Assembly: GCA_037954235.1 (NCBI GenBank)
Contig: JBBMOA010000013.1
Span: forward strand, 20,148,501 to 20,212,500
DNA from: Aulostomus chinensis
Taxonomy: Eukaryota; Chordata; Actinopteri; Syngnathiformes; Aulostomidae
Direction: 5' to 3'
DNA: 64,000 nt
Part shown: positions 31,900-45,400 of the stretch, piece by piece
Numbering within the stretch: the stretch's first letter is position 1
Layout: every line of letters starts with the position of its first letter
The notes under the pieces: model-generated
What the model saw: the letters and a program-made list of their open reading frames with translations, nothing else
The model's database searches: none
Told to the model about the DNA's origin: nothing
Position numbers and translations under genes: made by a program

Positions 31900-32193
31900 C
31901 ATTGTACTCTTATTAACATTTCCATGTTTCCCACATTTTGTATTGTAAACTGTTTTCTTGTCTGTAACAACATCGACGGCACGTCTGTCCGTCCTGGGTG
32001 AGGGATCCTCCTCTGTTGCTCACCCTGAGGTTTCTCAGATTTTTCCCTGTTAAAAGGGTTTTCTATAGAGTTTTTCCTCAGTCGATGTGAGGGTCTAAGG
32101 GCAGAGGATGTTGTTATGATGCCATGTGAAGCCCTTTGAGACAAACTGTTTGTGAAAACGGGCTATACAAATAAAATTGCCTTGCCTTGCCTC
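31900..32193 (+). mobile_element. Teleost dispersed retroelement-like fragment with 3' tail
   Basis: The plus strand contains words I associate with a very common fish dispersed repeat: TCCGTCCTGGGTGAGGGATC, GATGTGAGGGTCTAAGG, AAGCCCTTTGAGACAAAC and GGGCTATACAAATAAAATTG. It ends in three TTGCC units. The tandem end and ATAAAATTG tail fit the 3' end of a non-LTR retroelement or a SINE that borrows such a tail. There is no reverse transcriptase coding region, so it is a truncated copy. Left boundary and family name are uncertain. Confidence 0.7.
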
Positions 32194-33368
32194 CACAGCA
32201 ACATGACATTGTCAGCAAAACTGGTTTTGTGCTTTGTTCCCCTCGATGTATTCAGCACGACGGTCAATTTCCATGACAACCTCTGTAGTCTTGTTTAAGC
32301 ACCTCTAAGCAAGTGCCCTTTGAAAGACAATTTTTCCCCCCAAAATTACTAATTTTGGTAGTACTGATGTTCTTATGCAGTAGAAAAAAAGTGAAAATAT
32401 CTGCTTTTGTCCAACATTATTTCTAGCACTTCGACAAGAAAATTGTGAAGGAATTACAAGGTTTTCGTCCTCTTTCCTCCACCACTCTACTGCTCTCAGG
32501 TTAAAAGGCACAAATATAGAAATACTGTTTTGGTGTGTCTGTCCTCTCTTATTGTACCCAAAAGTTTAACTGTGGCTTTATGTTTTAACTTAAAGAAGAG
32601 TTAATCAAGACTCGAAAATCAGCGCAAAGCCTACAAACGCTGAAATCATTGTCTATCAGACAGGACATAATTTTTCTTACTCAGGTTTCAACAGCTCCAA
32701 GGGTGGACCAGACGTCCTCCAGCAGACCTCTGGCTATAGATATAGGCTTCTAAAGCTAATGACCCCAAATTGTACACTTGTGGGCAATTAAGATTTGCTG
32801 CTCCCTCAGTAGCTTGCAACAGCAAATATGTCATTGTGAGAATAAACAACAATTACACTTACACTCATTACGCTCTAATTGCATCATCCGGTGTATCGAC
32901 CATGAGGAGGGCATCGTATTAAAGGACAAATAAATATAAGACTTGACAAAGTGGAAGACTCCATATCAAAAAAGACAAAAGAAAAAGATAAAGTCTATCT
33001 AAAAATTAAATAGTGGATGTATTTACAACCCTAATGAGTATTCAGTCATAACCTGCCACAGCCAACAACAGCCAAGTGCAACATGTGCTTTAAGTGGCTG
33101 AGTGCTGCTACCCCTTGAAGGGACTCATACAGAGTGAAATCCTTCCTTCCATCCATCAGAGACTAACCAGATAGACATCGAAAGAACAAATGATGAGATA
33201 AAAGATAGCACTGAAGAAAAATAGAGATGAGGCTAAAACATAGGTATTGGATCTAAGTAACTGGTAATGAAAAAGTTATATGGCCCTTTTTAGGGAGGAA
33301 CAGCTATTTCGACTGCTGCAATCGAAATAAAAAAAAGATAAACTTTATGTCCTTTTTCTGTTCTGTTT

Positions 33369-33372
<4 letters not shown>

Positions 33373-33418
<46 letters not shown>

Positions 33419-33454
33419 CGCGTGTGCGCGTGTGTAAATGCGTGTGCGCGTGTG
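33373..33454. repeat. (GT)n with two 20-bp GTGCGCGT tandem units
   Basis: About 20 GT units lead into two direct copies of a 20-bp unit (33415-33434 and 33435-33454) that differ at one base. The unit is rich in CGTGTGCGCG, an alternating purine-pyrimidine sequence of the kind that favours Z-DNA. Confidence 0.92.
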
Positions 33455-34185
33455 TGAAAATGTTCCGGCCACTTAGCGTTCCATTTCTTGCTTCCTATGA
33501 ACAAATACGGATTTAAAATCGTATGCTTGAGGTCCATCAATAAATAAACTTGACGCAAATAAACAGATAAATAAATAAATGTGAAGAGCACAGCAAATGG
33601 GCATCAGTCAGCATTAGTGATGGAACCATGTCAAGCACAATCATGCTTGACTGGAGGGGGAGTGCCTGAGTGTAGGGAACATTCCTGCTGATTGTACGCC
33701 CTCTGCCTGCCAGCGTGCCTGTTCGTGTGTATGCGCGTGTGTGTGTGACAGAGATGGAGATAGAAAGAGAGAGAGAGAGAAAGGGAGGGGTGTGATTGTT
33801 TTCCTTTTTACTTTCATTTAACCCTTTTTGCCCGTTTACATCTTCACTATGTCATCGATACATCTGTCCATGATTAGATAATCCTCATATTCACCCTCTT
33901 CTCTCTGTTTATGGCTCTCCACTGACCTCTCACCACAAGCATATATTTACTTTTACCAAACACGCAACTTTTTTTCCGTCCTTGTTGTAAACAAGAACAA
34001 AGTGTCCTCTGGGTGTTGCTACCTTTTTTGACTCTCCCACACCCCTGAGACTTGCCCTTGGAGGCCTGCCCTCTCTACTGCATTTTCTCCAAACTTAGTC
34101 CAGTCCCCCTTGACCCCCTAAACCCCACCCCTTAAAAAATACCCTCAGCTAAGAGGGCAGTATTAATAGAACTACAGGTGACCCA

Positions 34186-34286
34186 TAGAAATAGAATAGA
34201 ATAGAACAGAATAGAAAGGCTTTATTGTCATTATACACAGTACAACGAGATTTGAAAAGCAGCTCCTTCAATGTGCACTCACAATA

Positions 34287-34323
<37 letters not shown>

Positions 34324-34329
34324 GTACAG

Positions 34330-34361
<32 letters not shown>

Positions 34362-34380
34362 GTATATATATATATGTACA

Positions 34381-34441
<61 letters not shown>

Positions 34442-34525
34442 TATACTATAAAAAACACCTAATAGTAAAAGTACACAGGCAGACAGACAGATAAATTAAA
34501 ATATAAAATAAAATATTGCACATGT
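34186..34525 (-). mobile_element. Retroelement-like tail interrupted by a (TA)n expansion
   Basis: At the left end, TAGAATAGAATAG units lead into AGGCTTTATTGTCATTATAC and ACAACGAGATTTGAAAAGCAG. The reverse complement reads as a 3' end with AATAAAGCC and a TTCTA tail, a form I associate with abundant fish LINE or SINE ends. After a CT/TA microsatellite (34286-34438), sequence such as ACACAGGCAGACAGACAG and TATTGCACATG looks like more of the same copy. No coding part remains. Confidence 0.55.
34286..34438. repeat. (CT)n then (TA)n with three GTACAG interruptions
   Basis: A CT run (34287-34307) is followed by TA arrays broken three times by TGTACAG. The regular interruptions suggest local duplication of a TA-GTACAG unit. 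Confidence 0.96.
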
Positions 34526-37500
34526 AATCCTGATCGTTTCAAGCAAGATGGCGGCACGCACAGATGCAGCGGCTTCTAGCTCTCACTATTTCTGCCTTTT
34601 TGTAGTGTTTTTCATGTGTTGTACATTGCTTATGGACTCCACTACGCCGTTTACGGACTCGACTATAGGCTACAGATGTAGGGACTTATAAATGACTTAT
34701 GTCTCTTCTGTTTTTTTTTAAATTATTATTATTATAATACTCTTTAAAGCTCACAATTAGTTTATTTCCATTACATAAATAACTAAAATACATACCTAAT
34801 ACAAGGCACATACTATTTACTACGATTAGTTTCATAACCACCAGGTAAACCTCCAGAGGAGTGCTTTAATCGAGATGACAGGTGACAAGTGACACTATCT
34901 TTTCTAACACTTAACAGCAGAACTAGAGGGTAGAGTATTGCCAATGGCCTAAATCTTCAACTTCTAGTGCAATTTTGTGTTAAGTGAAACACCCTTTTTG
35001 CACATCCTATTTATGGTGTAGGAGGCTATTTTCAAAACTGACACTCTGTTCTTTAGTGTTAATTAAAAGGTGTAAAACCCTGCAAATCAAGTTTTCTGAA
35101 ATCATTAACCTTTTACCTTGATTTCGATGCTTGCAGTCTCCAAATGAGAGTTAAATGTTAGTTAGGCGACAAAAGCCTGAGCATTGAAAGACTGTGTAGC
35201 TTTTAACTGCACTTAATATATCGACTGTATGCAATTACTCAAATTACAGCTTAAGGCACTCCTATTTGTTTTTCATTATAATAAATTGTGGACTTTTTTC
35301 CGCCTGTAATTCTGATTTCTCCAAAAAAAGTATTTCATTAAAGAGATAATTGTTGATTTTGTGATTTTATTAAAGAACTACAGGAGGTTTTTGGTTTTCA
35401 GTGTTCTAGAATGAACAAATATCAAAATGCTTAACATTTAATACTGCTAGAGTGTTGATGTCACTGACATAATTAATCTCAGAAGAATCGTTTGGCTTAT
35501 TCGTGGTTTTAATATAAAATACATCTTAACAACAGCTACTCTGAAAATGATTGCGTGGCCTCTCAGAGAAATAAAAAACCCTTCCAAATGGTTTACAAAG
35601 CCTGTTGAATTCATTTCGTCACAGTACTGATTTAAGTGAGAAAAAAATATATAATAACTCCAAGCTGACAGCATCTTACATTACACTTTTTATATCCTTG
35701 TTCTCAGCACCTTCATTGACATGTCCTATTAATTGGAACATTCTTTGACATGTTATCTCTTTATCAGCTTTTATGTAAATTATCACTCATCATCTTGTGT
35801 CTTTCCTTGACTTCTTTTTTCTTTTTCTTTTTTTTTACATTTTTTTTTTAACACATCCAACCTATCGAATGGGAAAGTAACATATTAATCCCACTTCATT
35901 GTGGCTGTCAGATTGTAGATAGTGACTTCAAATGCAAACACCAGTCTGGACATTTTTATCTTAAACCTTAACCACATTACATTAAAGAGCTGAAAAATAT
36001 GACATGGCATCAGAGGGAAGTATTTGATTCTGGCACAGCTTCTTATTGTTCGTGGAACACATACAGGATGGCATCCTGCTCCAATGCTCTCAAATTGTCT
36101 CGAGCTGATCATCAGTTGGCCCTGCTGTACGCCTAATGAGCCATAAATAAGTTTTAATTCAACCAATGTGAGTTGTCCATCCGTCAACACTAAGCATGAT
36201 GGCTTGAGCAAGAATCCATTGGAATTATATGAGAGCAATTTTTCAGCTACCATGATGATCTGCTTGCCTCCTCTATATTTGGCTTTTGCAGGCATTCCTT
36301 TGGCTCTAAATTCCGCAGGTTTATAGGTCTATCAGAAATTCATCAAACAATGAACCATATCAACCTTATTGTGTGAATGTGCCCTGGGTAAAAATAAGAT
36401 AAGACTCTCCATTATGGGGCCTCCAAAGCATATTTGCCCTCTGAAATTGATTCACTATTGACAATTTACACTCAGGATGACCTTTCATAACTGCCCAAAT
36501 ACTTGAAAGGCAATATTGTTTTGGGAGTGAGCAAGAAAAACACAGCACGCTCCAGGATATTACTGAATATGATAAGTTAGTGGACATTTTTGTTTGGCAG
36601 TTGTTCGTTGACGGTCCACTACAGGCAGGAGCACAAATAAAGTAAGATAATAGTGGACTTCAATGTAAATTATTGCTCAAGTTAATTGAACTCCTTTCTG
36701 GAATAATTAAGCATAAACAGAAGAAAGTTAGATTCCATTATCCGGCTTCTCAAAGACAGGACTGTCAATGGAGATAAAGGCATGAGACGGGCATCCAGAC
36801 ATCTCTCTGTTGTTACCCTTTACTGAAGTAGATTTCTTCAGCATAATTTAAACAGCAAAAAGGTTTAGGGGGTACTTAACAGTGGGGACAGGGACATGAC
36901 ACCCCTGGTGTCCACTGAGATTGACTGCGTTTTATTAAGATTTTATTTATCCTCCCAAAATGGCTCCATGTCACACTTGACTTACTTTACATCCTCTCTT
37001 GGCAGAGTCAAACAGCGAATCAGCTATGCGTCAAGGGCACCCAAATGGTACATAAAATCTTCATCTATATTTCCATGAGGGGGTTATCAGCCATGGATGA
37101 ACATTGATCAGGTCTAAAGAAAGGCCCAGTGGGTCAATGGGAGGGACAAAGGCTTTGTCGATGCCCAAGGACACCAAATCTTAAATGAAGTAGCTGTCCA
37201 TGTCTCAGTTCCTTCCTAGCATTCCTTTCCTTATCTGGGAGAAGCAGGTGATGGATTTCAAACAGCACACCTCTACAGAACTGCACTCTCATCTGCTCTT
37301 TTAGTATCTCATATCTGCTAAGCCATCCAAGCTACAGCATGAGGCACCAACACCCTCTGGGTTTCTTCCTCCCCAATCACGTTAGCTCCACTTCCTGTGG
37401 GATTGCCTCCGGGGGCACCCAAATGAATAACATCTATTAACACCCTGAAGTGGAAACCAGGAGTTTGTGAAGGCAAAGGGCTTTAGCCCTCATCACAGAG

Positions 37501-38534
37501 ACACCCAAGAGCAACACTCCCTGTTGACTATAACACACGAGCTTGTGAAAGTATGTCTGGGAAACTGCTGGAGAGGTTGACAACAAACATGAAAGTAACA
37601 AGATGGATACATATGTGTGAGCAAATTAATTGCTAAAGTAACAGCAATCACTTTCATTTCCCATGATGTATTGAGAAACAAATGGGTAATTTTCTACCCA
37701 CATCAGGGGACAATGAGAAGATGGATGCCAAGTAAAATTCAAATTGGTTGTCAGGATCAGAGTGAGATCAGAAACAATAACTAAATGTATTATCATATCC
37801 TTAATGCCCCAAATGACGTTTGGGTATCTACAATAAAAATCGGAAATTCACCACTGCTCGCATCTCCTTCATTGGATGCTTCCCTTTGGTCTTTTCATTC
37901 ACCTCTTTCCACATTCATCTCCTTTCATTTCAAGTTTCAGGAGAGAAAATAGGTAATCTTCATTAAACATACAGAGGGTCCACCATCTGGTCTGACCGGC
38001 TGAAATAACTGCTAAGCTTTGGGGGATTAGAAAGTTGGGCAGAGATTCCAGGACCCTGACAAGCATTATATTGCTGCATCTCCATTTTTAATAGGTTTAA
38101 TACAACCAACCCCACCTGTTCAATGTCAAATAAGTCCTTAAGAGACTTATTATATAGAACAGATAAGGGAACTTTTGATGGATGGAATTGTGAAGGTGAA
38201 GCAAGACAATTGAGGATAGACAAATGGAGAGGCTCTGGTTTGGGATTGTAATGGTGTTGAAAAGGTAGTAAATATATAAGATGGGCTGGGTTCTATTCAG
38301 AATCTGATTGATGTGTCTTTTGGGATGCCCCCCCGCATGAAAGACCGACTGAGCCTTTGGCTTTCATCCCTGACCGAAAATCAATGAGCCAGGATGTATG
38401 AGAGGCTAGTGCTTCCATTCCACCTATCTCCTGACAGATAACCAGGTAACTGTTTCACCAGAAAGGGAATAAGAGATAGAGAAGAAGCAGCCTAACTAAC
38501 TTTGGAGTACTACTTAATTTTGTGCAAAACTCTG

Positions 38535-38571
<37 letters not shown>

Positions 38572-39885
38572 CAACCAGTCAGCTTCCAGACAAAATACTT
38601 CAGGTATTACCTTTCTGAAGTGAACTCAAAAAAAGGTGCTTCCGTCCATCTATCTATCCATTTTCTGTGTGATGAATTTGGACTGGCTGGTGTAATTGCA
38701 TAACACATGAATATAGCCTTCCAGGTTAGGTTTTCCATCTTACACAAAGTGAAGACAAGGTAATAGGAAATGCTCCTGGAAATGGGTGTAATTGTGACTG
38801 GCGGCACCTAGAATTGTGTTCAGCCTGACACTTGAGGTAGTCTGTTAGAGTATAGTTTAGCCTGAAGGACTACAGAGAACAACAAGTTGGTTTTAAATGA
38901 ACTCTTTTGACGTAAGCAAGGATTCTTGTGTGACTCTGAGGGACTCAATGTGGTGTGCGCTGCTTGTTTGGGGATGGCAGGAGGTTAATCACGCTTTAAA
39001 GCGTGAGATTACAACAGACATGACAAGCAGGAGTGAATAGATTTGGCACACTGTCTGATATAACTGCTTACAGAGCCTTCTCTACCAGTAAATTCAGAAA
39101 ACTAAATGCTGTCAGTCCGCAAGTCACTGAGAAAGCAAATACTCAAAGAATGGGGGGCACTGATGCATTGAGATGATTTATGAGTTAGGCAAGTCTACAT
39201 AGGTTAAGAGAGCCTGTATCAATGAAAAATTGGTGGTGAATGGCAGTTAAGTAGATCCAGGACTTAGTGTATGGATGCATCTGGATATGACGCACATATG
39301 CATCTTTCTTGACATCAGTGGACTGATGCTAGTTTGGTTCTTTTCCTGTGTCCCTCTCTCTGACACAACACCCACTCGCTAGCTCGCTCCCGGCTACCTC
39401 TTCGTTCCCCTCAAAAGTTGACAGACAGTGAAGAAATTGACGTTGCTCCTCCAAACACTCATAAAGCTCAAGAGTGAAATAAGTCCAGGTTTTATAAGAA
39501 AGATGGAAAGCTGTTGCTGCAAAACGTTGATGCACAACATGGCGAAGACCGGTGAAATACAGTGTCAATAATCTTCCGAACCCACATTCAGAGACGCCAT
39601 GGAGTCACTGTGGGAGAGAGCAACACTTGCAGCTTCAAGCATGAAAGGTAGTATTGACATCTTCCTCTGCATGGTCAAACTTGAGCACCCAAACCACAAC
39701 ACTGTTAAATGAAGCCAAGGAGCATAAGAAGAATTTTTGTTTGTGGGCAGATTCTAATGAACAATACCTCATTTGACTACAAAAGAGATTCCTAATAAGA
39801 TGTCTCCATTTCTCTCTCAGTTCTTTTTGAAAATAATACCAGAAATGCATTATTTCAGTTTAATATAAGTGCTTATCTGTTAAGC
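34526..39885. other. Intron sequence, no gene seen
   Basis: AT-rich, with a (TA)n run at 38540-38568 and a perfect 16-bp palindrome at 38990-39005. A 136-codon minus-strand open frame at 36295-35885 has no recognisable motif and no flanking exon signals that convince me. Nothing else is supported. Confidence 0.45.
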
Positions 39886-39966
39886 GTGGCGGGGGTTACA
39901 GCCTACCCCAGCTGACATTGGGCGAGAGGCAGGGTTCACCCTGGATGGGTCGCCAGTCTGTCGCAG
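39886..39966 (+). mobile_element. Old dispersed-repeat fragment
   Basis: GCTGACATTGGGCGAGAGGC, CACCCTGGATGGGTCGCC and AGTCTGTCGCA follow the order of a repeat widely seen in fish non-coding DNA, often next to retroelement ends. Only about 80 bp remain, so the family cannot be named. Confidence 0.55.
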
Positions 39967-42374
39967 TATACTGCACCATATTGTTTTGAATTTTACAAGG
40001 GCTGGGTTACATTGTACCAAATACTTAAAAAAAAAAAAAGAATCTATTTGCGTCAGATTGAGTATGTATGAAGATTCATATCAAATCAATCTCTGGGAAT
40101 GCAATGTACATCACTCATACATACACACATAATTATGCATACTGTTCAATCATGCATACACCATCATTATGTCAGGTACATGGACATGCAAGAGAGATTC
40201 AACAAATCACAGCAAGACATACACACAGCGAACACGTCCGTAGATGGTTGCAGGCAAGTGAAACATTCCAAAGTCAATTAAGACCGCCAGTGTCCTCTCA
40301 AAGCAGGTGTCGGTATGACAAAAGCAACAGCTCAGCGTGTATAATATGGACTTTCAGGCAACACATCAAACACTGGGCATGGCCGCAGCATAGAAGTCTA
40401 CAGACTTCTCAAGCAGAACACTTCTAAAATACTGAAACAAGAAAATAACTGATATCATGCTGTGACAGTAAAGCTTTATAGGAAGAACAGGAAGATGAGA
40501 AGATTGGAGCTGTTCTACAATAAAGATATAATGCTGAGTGCACCAAAAACTGTGCATTTTAATGTATTCAATGCACCTCTTCTGCACACGAAAATGAAAG
40601 CTCTGCTTCTTGTATGCAAACATTACAGTAGATCCTATTCTAATATTTCTTTCAATTAGTTGGCCATAACTGCTACTAGGGTGATACTTTTGTTACATCT
40701 GAAAATATTCTGGATCAAGAGGCCAACACAAGGGCCACTCTATTATCCACTGATGTTCTAGAATTTTTCATTAACCAGAAGAAACTGAAGCGGGAGTCAC
40801 AGATTACTGTTGAACTTGAGATCTGTTCATTAATGATGCAAAGTGTGTCATGCTAAAGTTGACCCTTTTTTGTTCAGCAATCATGACTTGACTTGAAATA
40901 ACATGTTGTTTTCTTTTTTATCTTTTGCAATAAAGGTACTGTAAGAGTAAAGTTGGAAGCTATGCAGTTGCCTACGGTACAATCTGTTCCTATGGTGATC
41001 CTTAAATGGTCTTTGAAAAAGCTAAAAAATAGACATTTCACTTTATGTGTCATTTAAAAAAAAAATGCAACTTCAAGTAATACTTTACCTGTTTTGTACT
41101 TTGAAACATGTTGTCACCATGACTGTTCAGAATCATGATTAGATAGGAATAATTTCCAAAACGTTGTTTTTAACAGTTGATCCCTTTACAGTTATATAGT
41201 CACAGTTAATCTTATCATAACTTTGAACATTTAATTATTTGCTACATTGAGTGCAATACCTCAGCACAAGACTCTGCATGTTGTAGACAAGCTCAGCTTG
41301 AGTGCTTTGACAGGAAGGATGTGTGAGTTATGCAGCCAGAAGAAGTGCAGCAAGAGGCAGGGGGTGGGTGTTGGGACTGGGTTAAAAAGGTAGTTAAATA
41401 GACACACCTAGGGTTCTGTAACCATAGTTAGCAGCCGGCCACCGAGAGGCTGGACTGGAAGGGCTTTGATCACCTGTAATAATGGTAGTGATAAAACAGA
41501 AGAAAAAGAAGAAAGGGTAAGATGGAGAAGAAAAAAGGAAAGAGAAAAAGGCATGAGAGATGAGACATTTCAGATCTTAGGCAAGGATGAAGCTAAGAAA
41601 CCTGCACCCAGACATTTAGATGCAGACAGGAACCCACAGTACCCCCCACCCCACGCACAAAAAAAAAGGAATTTGGAAGGAAAAGTGATGAAAGTCAAGG
41701 ATCTTTATCTGTTTTGTATGTTATTTGAACACTGCAGGTTGGAATAGGTCTGACCAGTACATCCTGAGCATGTTGTTAATGCAAAACAAAACAGCACGCA
41801 TATAGGATGCAATTCTATACCACAGTAAATATTTGGTGATCATAATTCTGACATGACTTGAAACACTTTCAGACTTCACTTGCTCCTCGGCCTTGAAACT
41901 ATTTTTATTGCACCTGTGGCTCCTGAGGAAACTCTCACTTGAATATCAATTGACCTTGACACTCCTCGTAGGTGTGCCTCCCCTGGGCACTGGCCGTTCA
42001 TCCTGGCAGAATGAAATATGTTAACACCAGGATTATACTAATTCAGCTCTAGTCCAACCGCAGCCAGCATGGCAACATTGTAATTAGAGCCTTTTGAATG
42101 GCATTGTTAATGACCTGCACGAGGCCTCGTGTGGTTCTCTGATATATGTTTGTATGTGCGTGATTTCCTATATGAAATACGAGCACATAGATCATGAATC
42201 ATATGCAAACTGGAGAGCAAAGCATCTTTGATAGACAGACAATTATCTTGCATGGAAATTCTCAACATTGTCAGGGTAGGTAGTTTTTTTTTTTTTCTTC
42301 CTGTAGACAGATGAGACACACGGCAAAGCATTCCCCTATGAAAAATATAGGGGGGAGCTATTTTGCTGCCTTAC

Positions 42375-42467
42375 CGTTGCGTGGTGTCCGTTTTCTTCGA
42401 TCACGGAAGGCTGCTCCAGACTGTAGAGCTTCCATTAGGCTGTCCATCACACCAGTTTCATCTCCCT
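42375..42467 (-). CDS. diaph2: diaph2 coding exon (second from last): Diaphanous autoregulatory domain
   Basis: This 93-bp exon encodes the DAD, the C-terminal segment that binds the N-terminal DID and holds the formin inactive until a Rho GTPase displaces it. Read on the minus strand it starts with AG (completing Glu with the previous exon), then 30 codons, then one G. The amphipathic DAD core is visible as GVMDSLMEALQSGAAF, followed by the basic cluster RDRRKR that strengthens DID binding in the family, then TPRN. The acceptor is a CAG at 42470-42468 after a T/C-rich tract; the donor is GTAAGG starting at 42374. Joining the final G to AC of the exon at 1389 gives Asp and continues DNRR, as in DIAPH2. 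If the donor is not used, translation would add only GKAAK before a TAG at 42360-42358. All hallmark DAD residues appear intact. Confidence 0.95.
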
Positions 42468-45400
42468 CTGTTAGACAGATAATAGAAGCAAAATGTTTAC
42501 AAGACATGAAATACATCAGCACAACATTAAGTACACAATCTATGCCTTGCATTTTGTACATATAAACACACACAAATACTTGTACATGAGGCTTCAGGGT
42601 CTATTCAAGGGTTTGTTTGTTGTTTTTTTAAGAGAATGAGATTGAAAGGCTTCATACTCAGCAGTCATTGCATAAATATGAGACCAAAGGCTGAAACTCT
42701 CCAACAAATTCCTGCACCAACCAGTACACGTGACTGTCAAAAGATTATTGATAGTGGTCAAAACCCTAAATAGGCAGCATTTAAATAATGTTTTTTTTTA
42801 CAATTATTTAAAGCATAAAGCATAAAATACAATTTTAACAATAATCTTAGTGCACAGCTATCTGCTTTAGCCATATTGTAGCATAACACAAACCAATTCT
42901 GTCAAAATACTTTGGTTTAACTTGTATAAAAACAGTAGCTCAAAATTGACATTTGTATATTCAACTTCAGTCAGAGGATTACATGTTCAGTTGGAGTTGA
43001 GAGAGTTATTGGTGATATAATTTCACTCCTGCATTGTCCCAGTATACACAAATGTGGACTTTTCTTAAAATCAATGGTTTATAAAGAAACAGACAGCTGA
43101 GATGGCAAGCCTGCATTCTTGTCAGTCCAGATACTAATTGATTTTGCTGTAATTTTGCCCACCATTATGACTTGACGGCACACTGTTAGACTTCTGGGTT
43201 AAATACCACATTGGAACTGCGGAACCAGTGCTAAACGCCAGGCTGGGTTGGGGCTGAGTGAAATGTATGCATGGCGGAATAATTTGATTCTCAGTCCCAT
43301 TTTCTTGGTATGTTATTCCAACCTTGAAAAGTACCCATTTCTCTTTCCAAATGTAATAATCTTACCTTAATTATTACTCCTTGTCAACATTACTAACCTG
43401 TCTTTTTTCAGTAAACAGCTGGAGAAAAGTCAAATACACTAAGAACTATGCAGCTAATACAGGCAGAGGAACATCAGGATGAAAGCATCTACTGATGGTC
43501 ATTGACAGATATTCTTTCTGTGGCTAACGTAGGGGAGCAAAGTGCTCTTTACAAAGATTTAGAGCGGAGCTGCTCAATACCTGAGCACTCTATCATTGTT
43601 CCACCAGGACTAGCCTTCAAAAAACATTCTCTCTGCCTACCATTGCAGCTGTTGTGTAGATTCATGAAACCTGAGAGCTAAGCACTCGGCATGGCTGAGG
43701 AGACAACTAGGAGACACTTTAAATGCTACAAGGCCAACAGCGTGACAAGTTGTGCCCAAACTGTGCACATACAGGAAACCGCTCACTGGAGTTGGAGTTC
43801 AAAAATAAGCATAGGTTTCTATATCTGGGTCATCTATCTTTACGCCCCAATACTAATGAGTCAGAGGGGCACCCTTTTTATCATTCTGGTCCAGAACAGA
43901 CATTATTTTAAACTAGGATCATTAGGGTGACTTATTGTGGAGCTGGAGACGTGGCCATCAATTCTTTTGCATACATGAGTGAACTTGCTCTTCCCCAATA
44001 TTTACCATCAGGGCCACGGCAACTTTTTTTTTTTTTTTCCTCCATTCTCCCTAAAATACACTCTAAGCAAAAATCTTCCAAAGTGAGCACAGACAACTTT
44101 CAGTACACAAGATTTTTTTACACAGGGGTAATCATGTTTTGAATTCAGAATAAAGAAAAAGTTTTCACACTGAATGGCGTATGATTTCCTTACAGAAATG
44201 ACATATTTTTCCATCTAGGAGAAAAGTCAGGAGCAGCCAGACTGCAATCATTTTTGAGTAAAATTAAGAAGGGAGTATGCTTTACTCTTGCTCATATGTA
44301 ATGTAATTCATTTCTCTCTCTCTCTTCCTCAAGTCATTCCCAATTTGGAATCAAAGTATCAGTTTATCGGTGTGTGCTGTACTTAAAAGCAATCCAGATT
44401 AAATCAAGCTTAATTAGACCAGCTTTATCAGAACAAAACCAAATCTGAGCCAAGTAGTGCTTATCTTAAATTGCAGCTCTATACCTCAGATAGCAAGCTC
44501 TTTGGTTTAAAATGAGAAGGCGCTGGAGTTGTTTGCTTTGGATTTCAAGTACAATATGGCGAACTAGCAGCAACTATCAACTCCCAAGATCTTTAGCCAC
44601 TCCTACCTCTTATGTGGGATAGCAAGGACACTTTGTGAGTCTGACTAAAGGCAAAAAGTGTTAAGTGGCAGGTAAACATTTATCTACAACCACCTTGACA
44701 CAAGAAACTTTTTGACAGCTCCTTTTTCACTGCTGTCTTCACGGAGACCTAGACATCACAGGGGGCACCTGACACTTTGATCAATTTGTCCTACTTCTAG
44801 CTTAACTGTAGAACAATTCATCATTTGTAATGGCCAGGACTTCGGAGTCCTGGTAGACTTGGGTTCAGGAAGAGGAGACACAAAGAAACAAAATGACTAA
44901 AATGGGAAACATACTCCCTTGTCACCCAACAGTGCTCAATTAACTACGTCCTTTTGGGCTCCATCTTTAACTCAAACAGACACTTTTAAACCAGGTAAAA
45001 ACTCTCGGTGCATGATGTCATCTGCATCACAACTGACACAAGTTTTCGGGAGCCACTGATGAGCATTTGTTCTAAAAAATGTGTAAACCCCCCCCCCCCC
45101 CCCCAATGAGGGGAGACTGGAGGGAGACAAGACTGAGATGGAGTAAATTTATATTCCTGAAAACAAACATGAAAAACTCACAATACAAATCAAATTTAAG
45201 ATGCAAAACAACGATACACAACAGAGGAAGCTTTGGAAATCATTCCTTTGAATGAGCAGCAAGGCGATGTTGCGGTGCAATCATCGAGTGCCGGCGCAGG
45301 TAATTGGTTGAGAGAGGAAGAGTACGTTTGCAGTGAGGGGATGGAGCCTTGCCAATGATCAGTGAATGAAGTAGCTTAGTTTTATTATTTTGCAGTTTGA

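Noticed and set aside
35885..36295. 136-codon minus-strand open frame
   Set aside because: No recognisable domain, no convincing splice signals and no matching neighbour exon. It is treated as chance.
43691..43930. Open frame with an IYLYAPI-like stretch resembling a LINE endonuclease motif
   Set aside because: One short word only. The rest shows no endonuclease or reverse transcriptase motif, and no family-like sequence follows.
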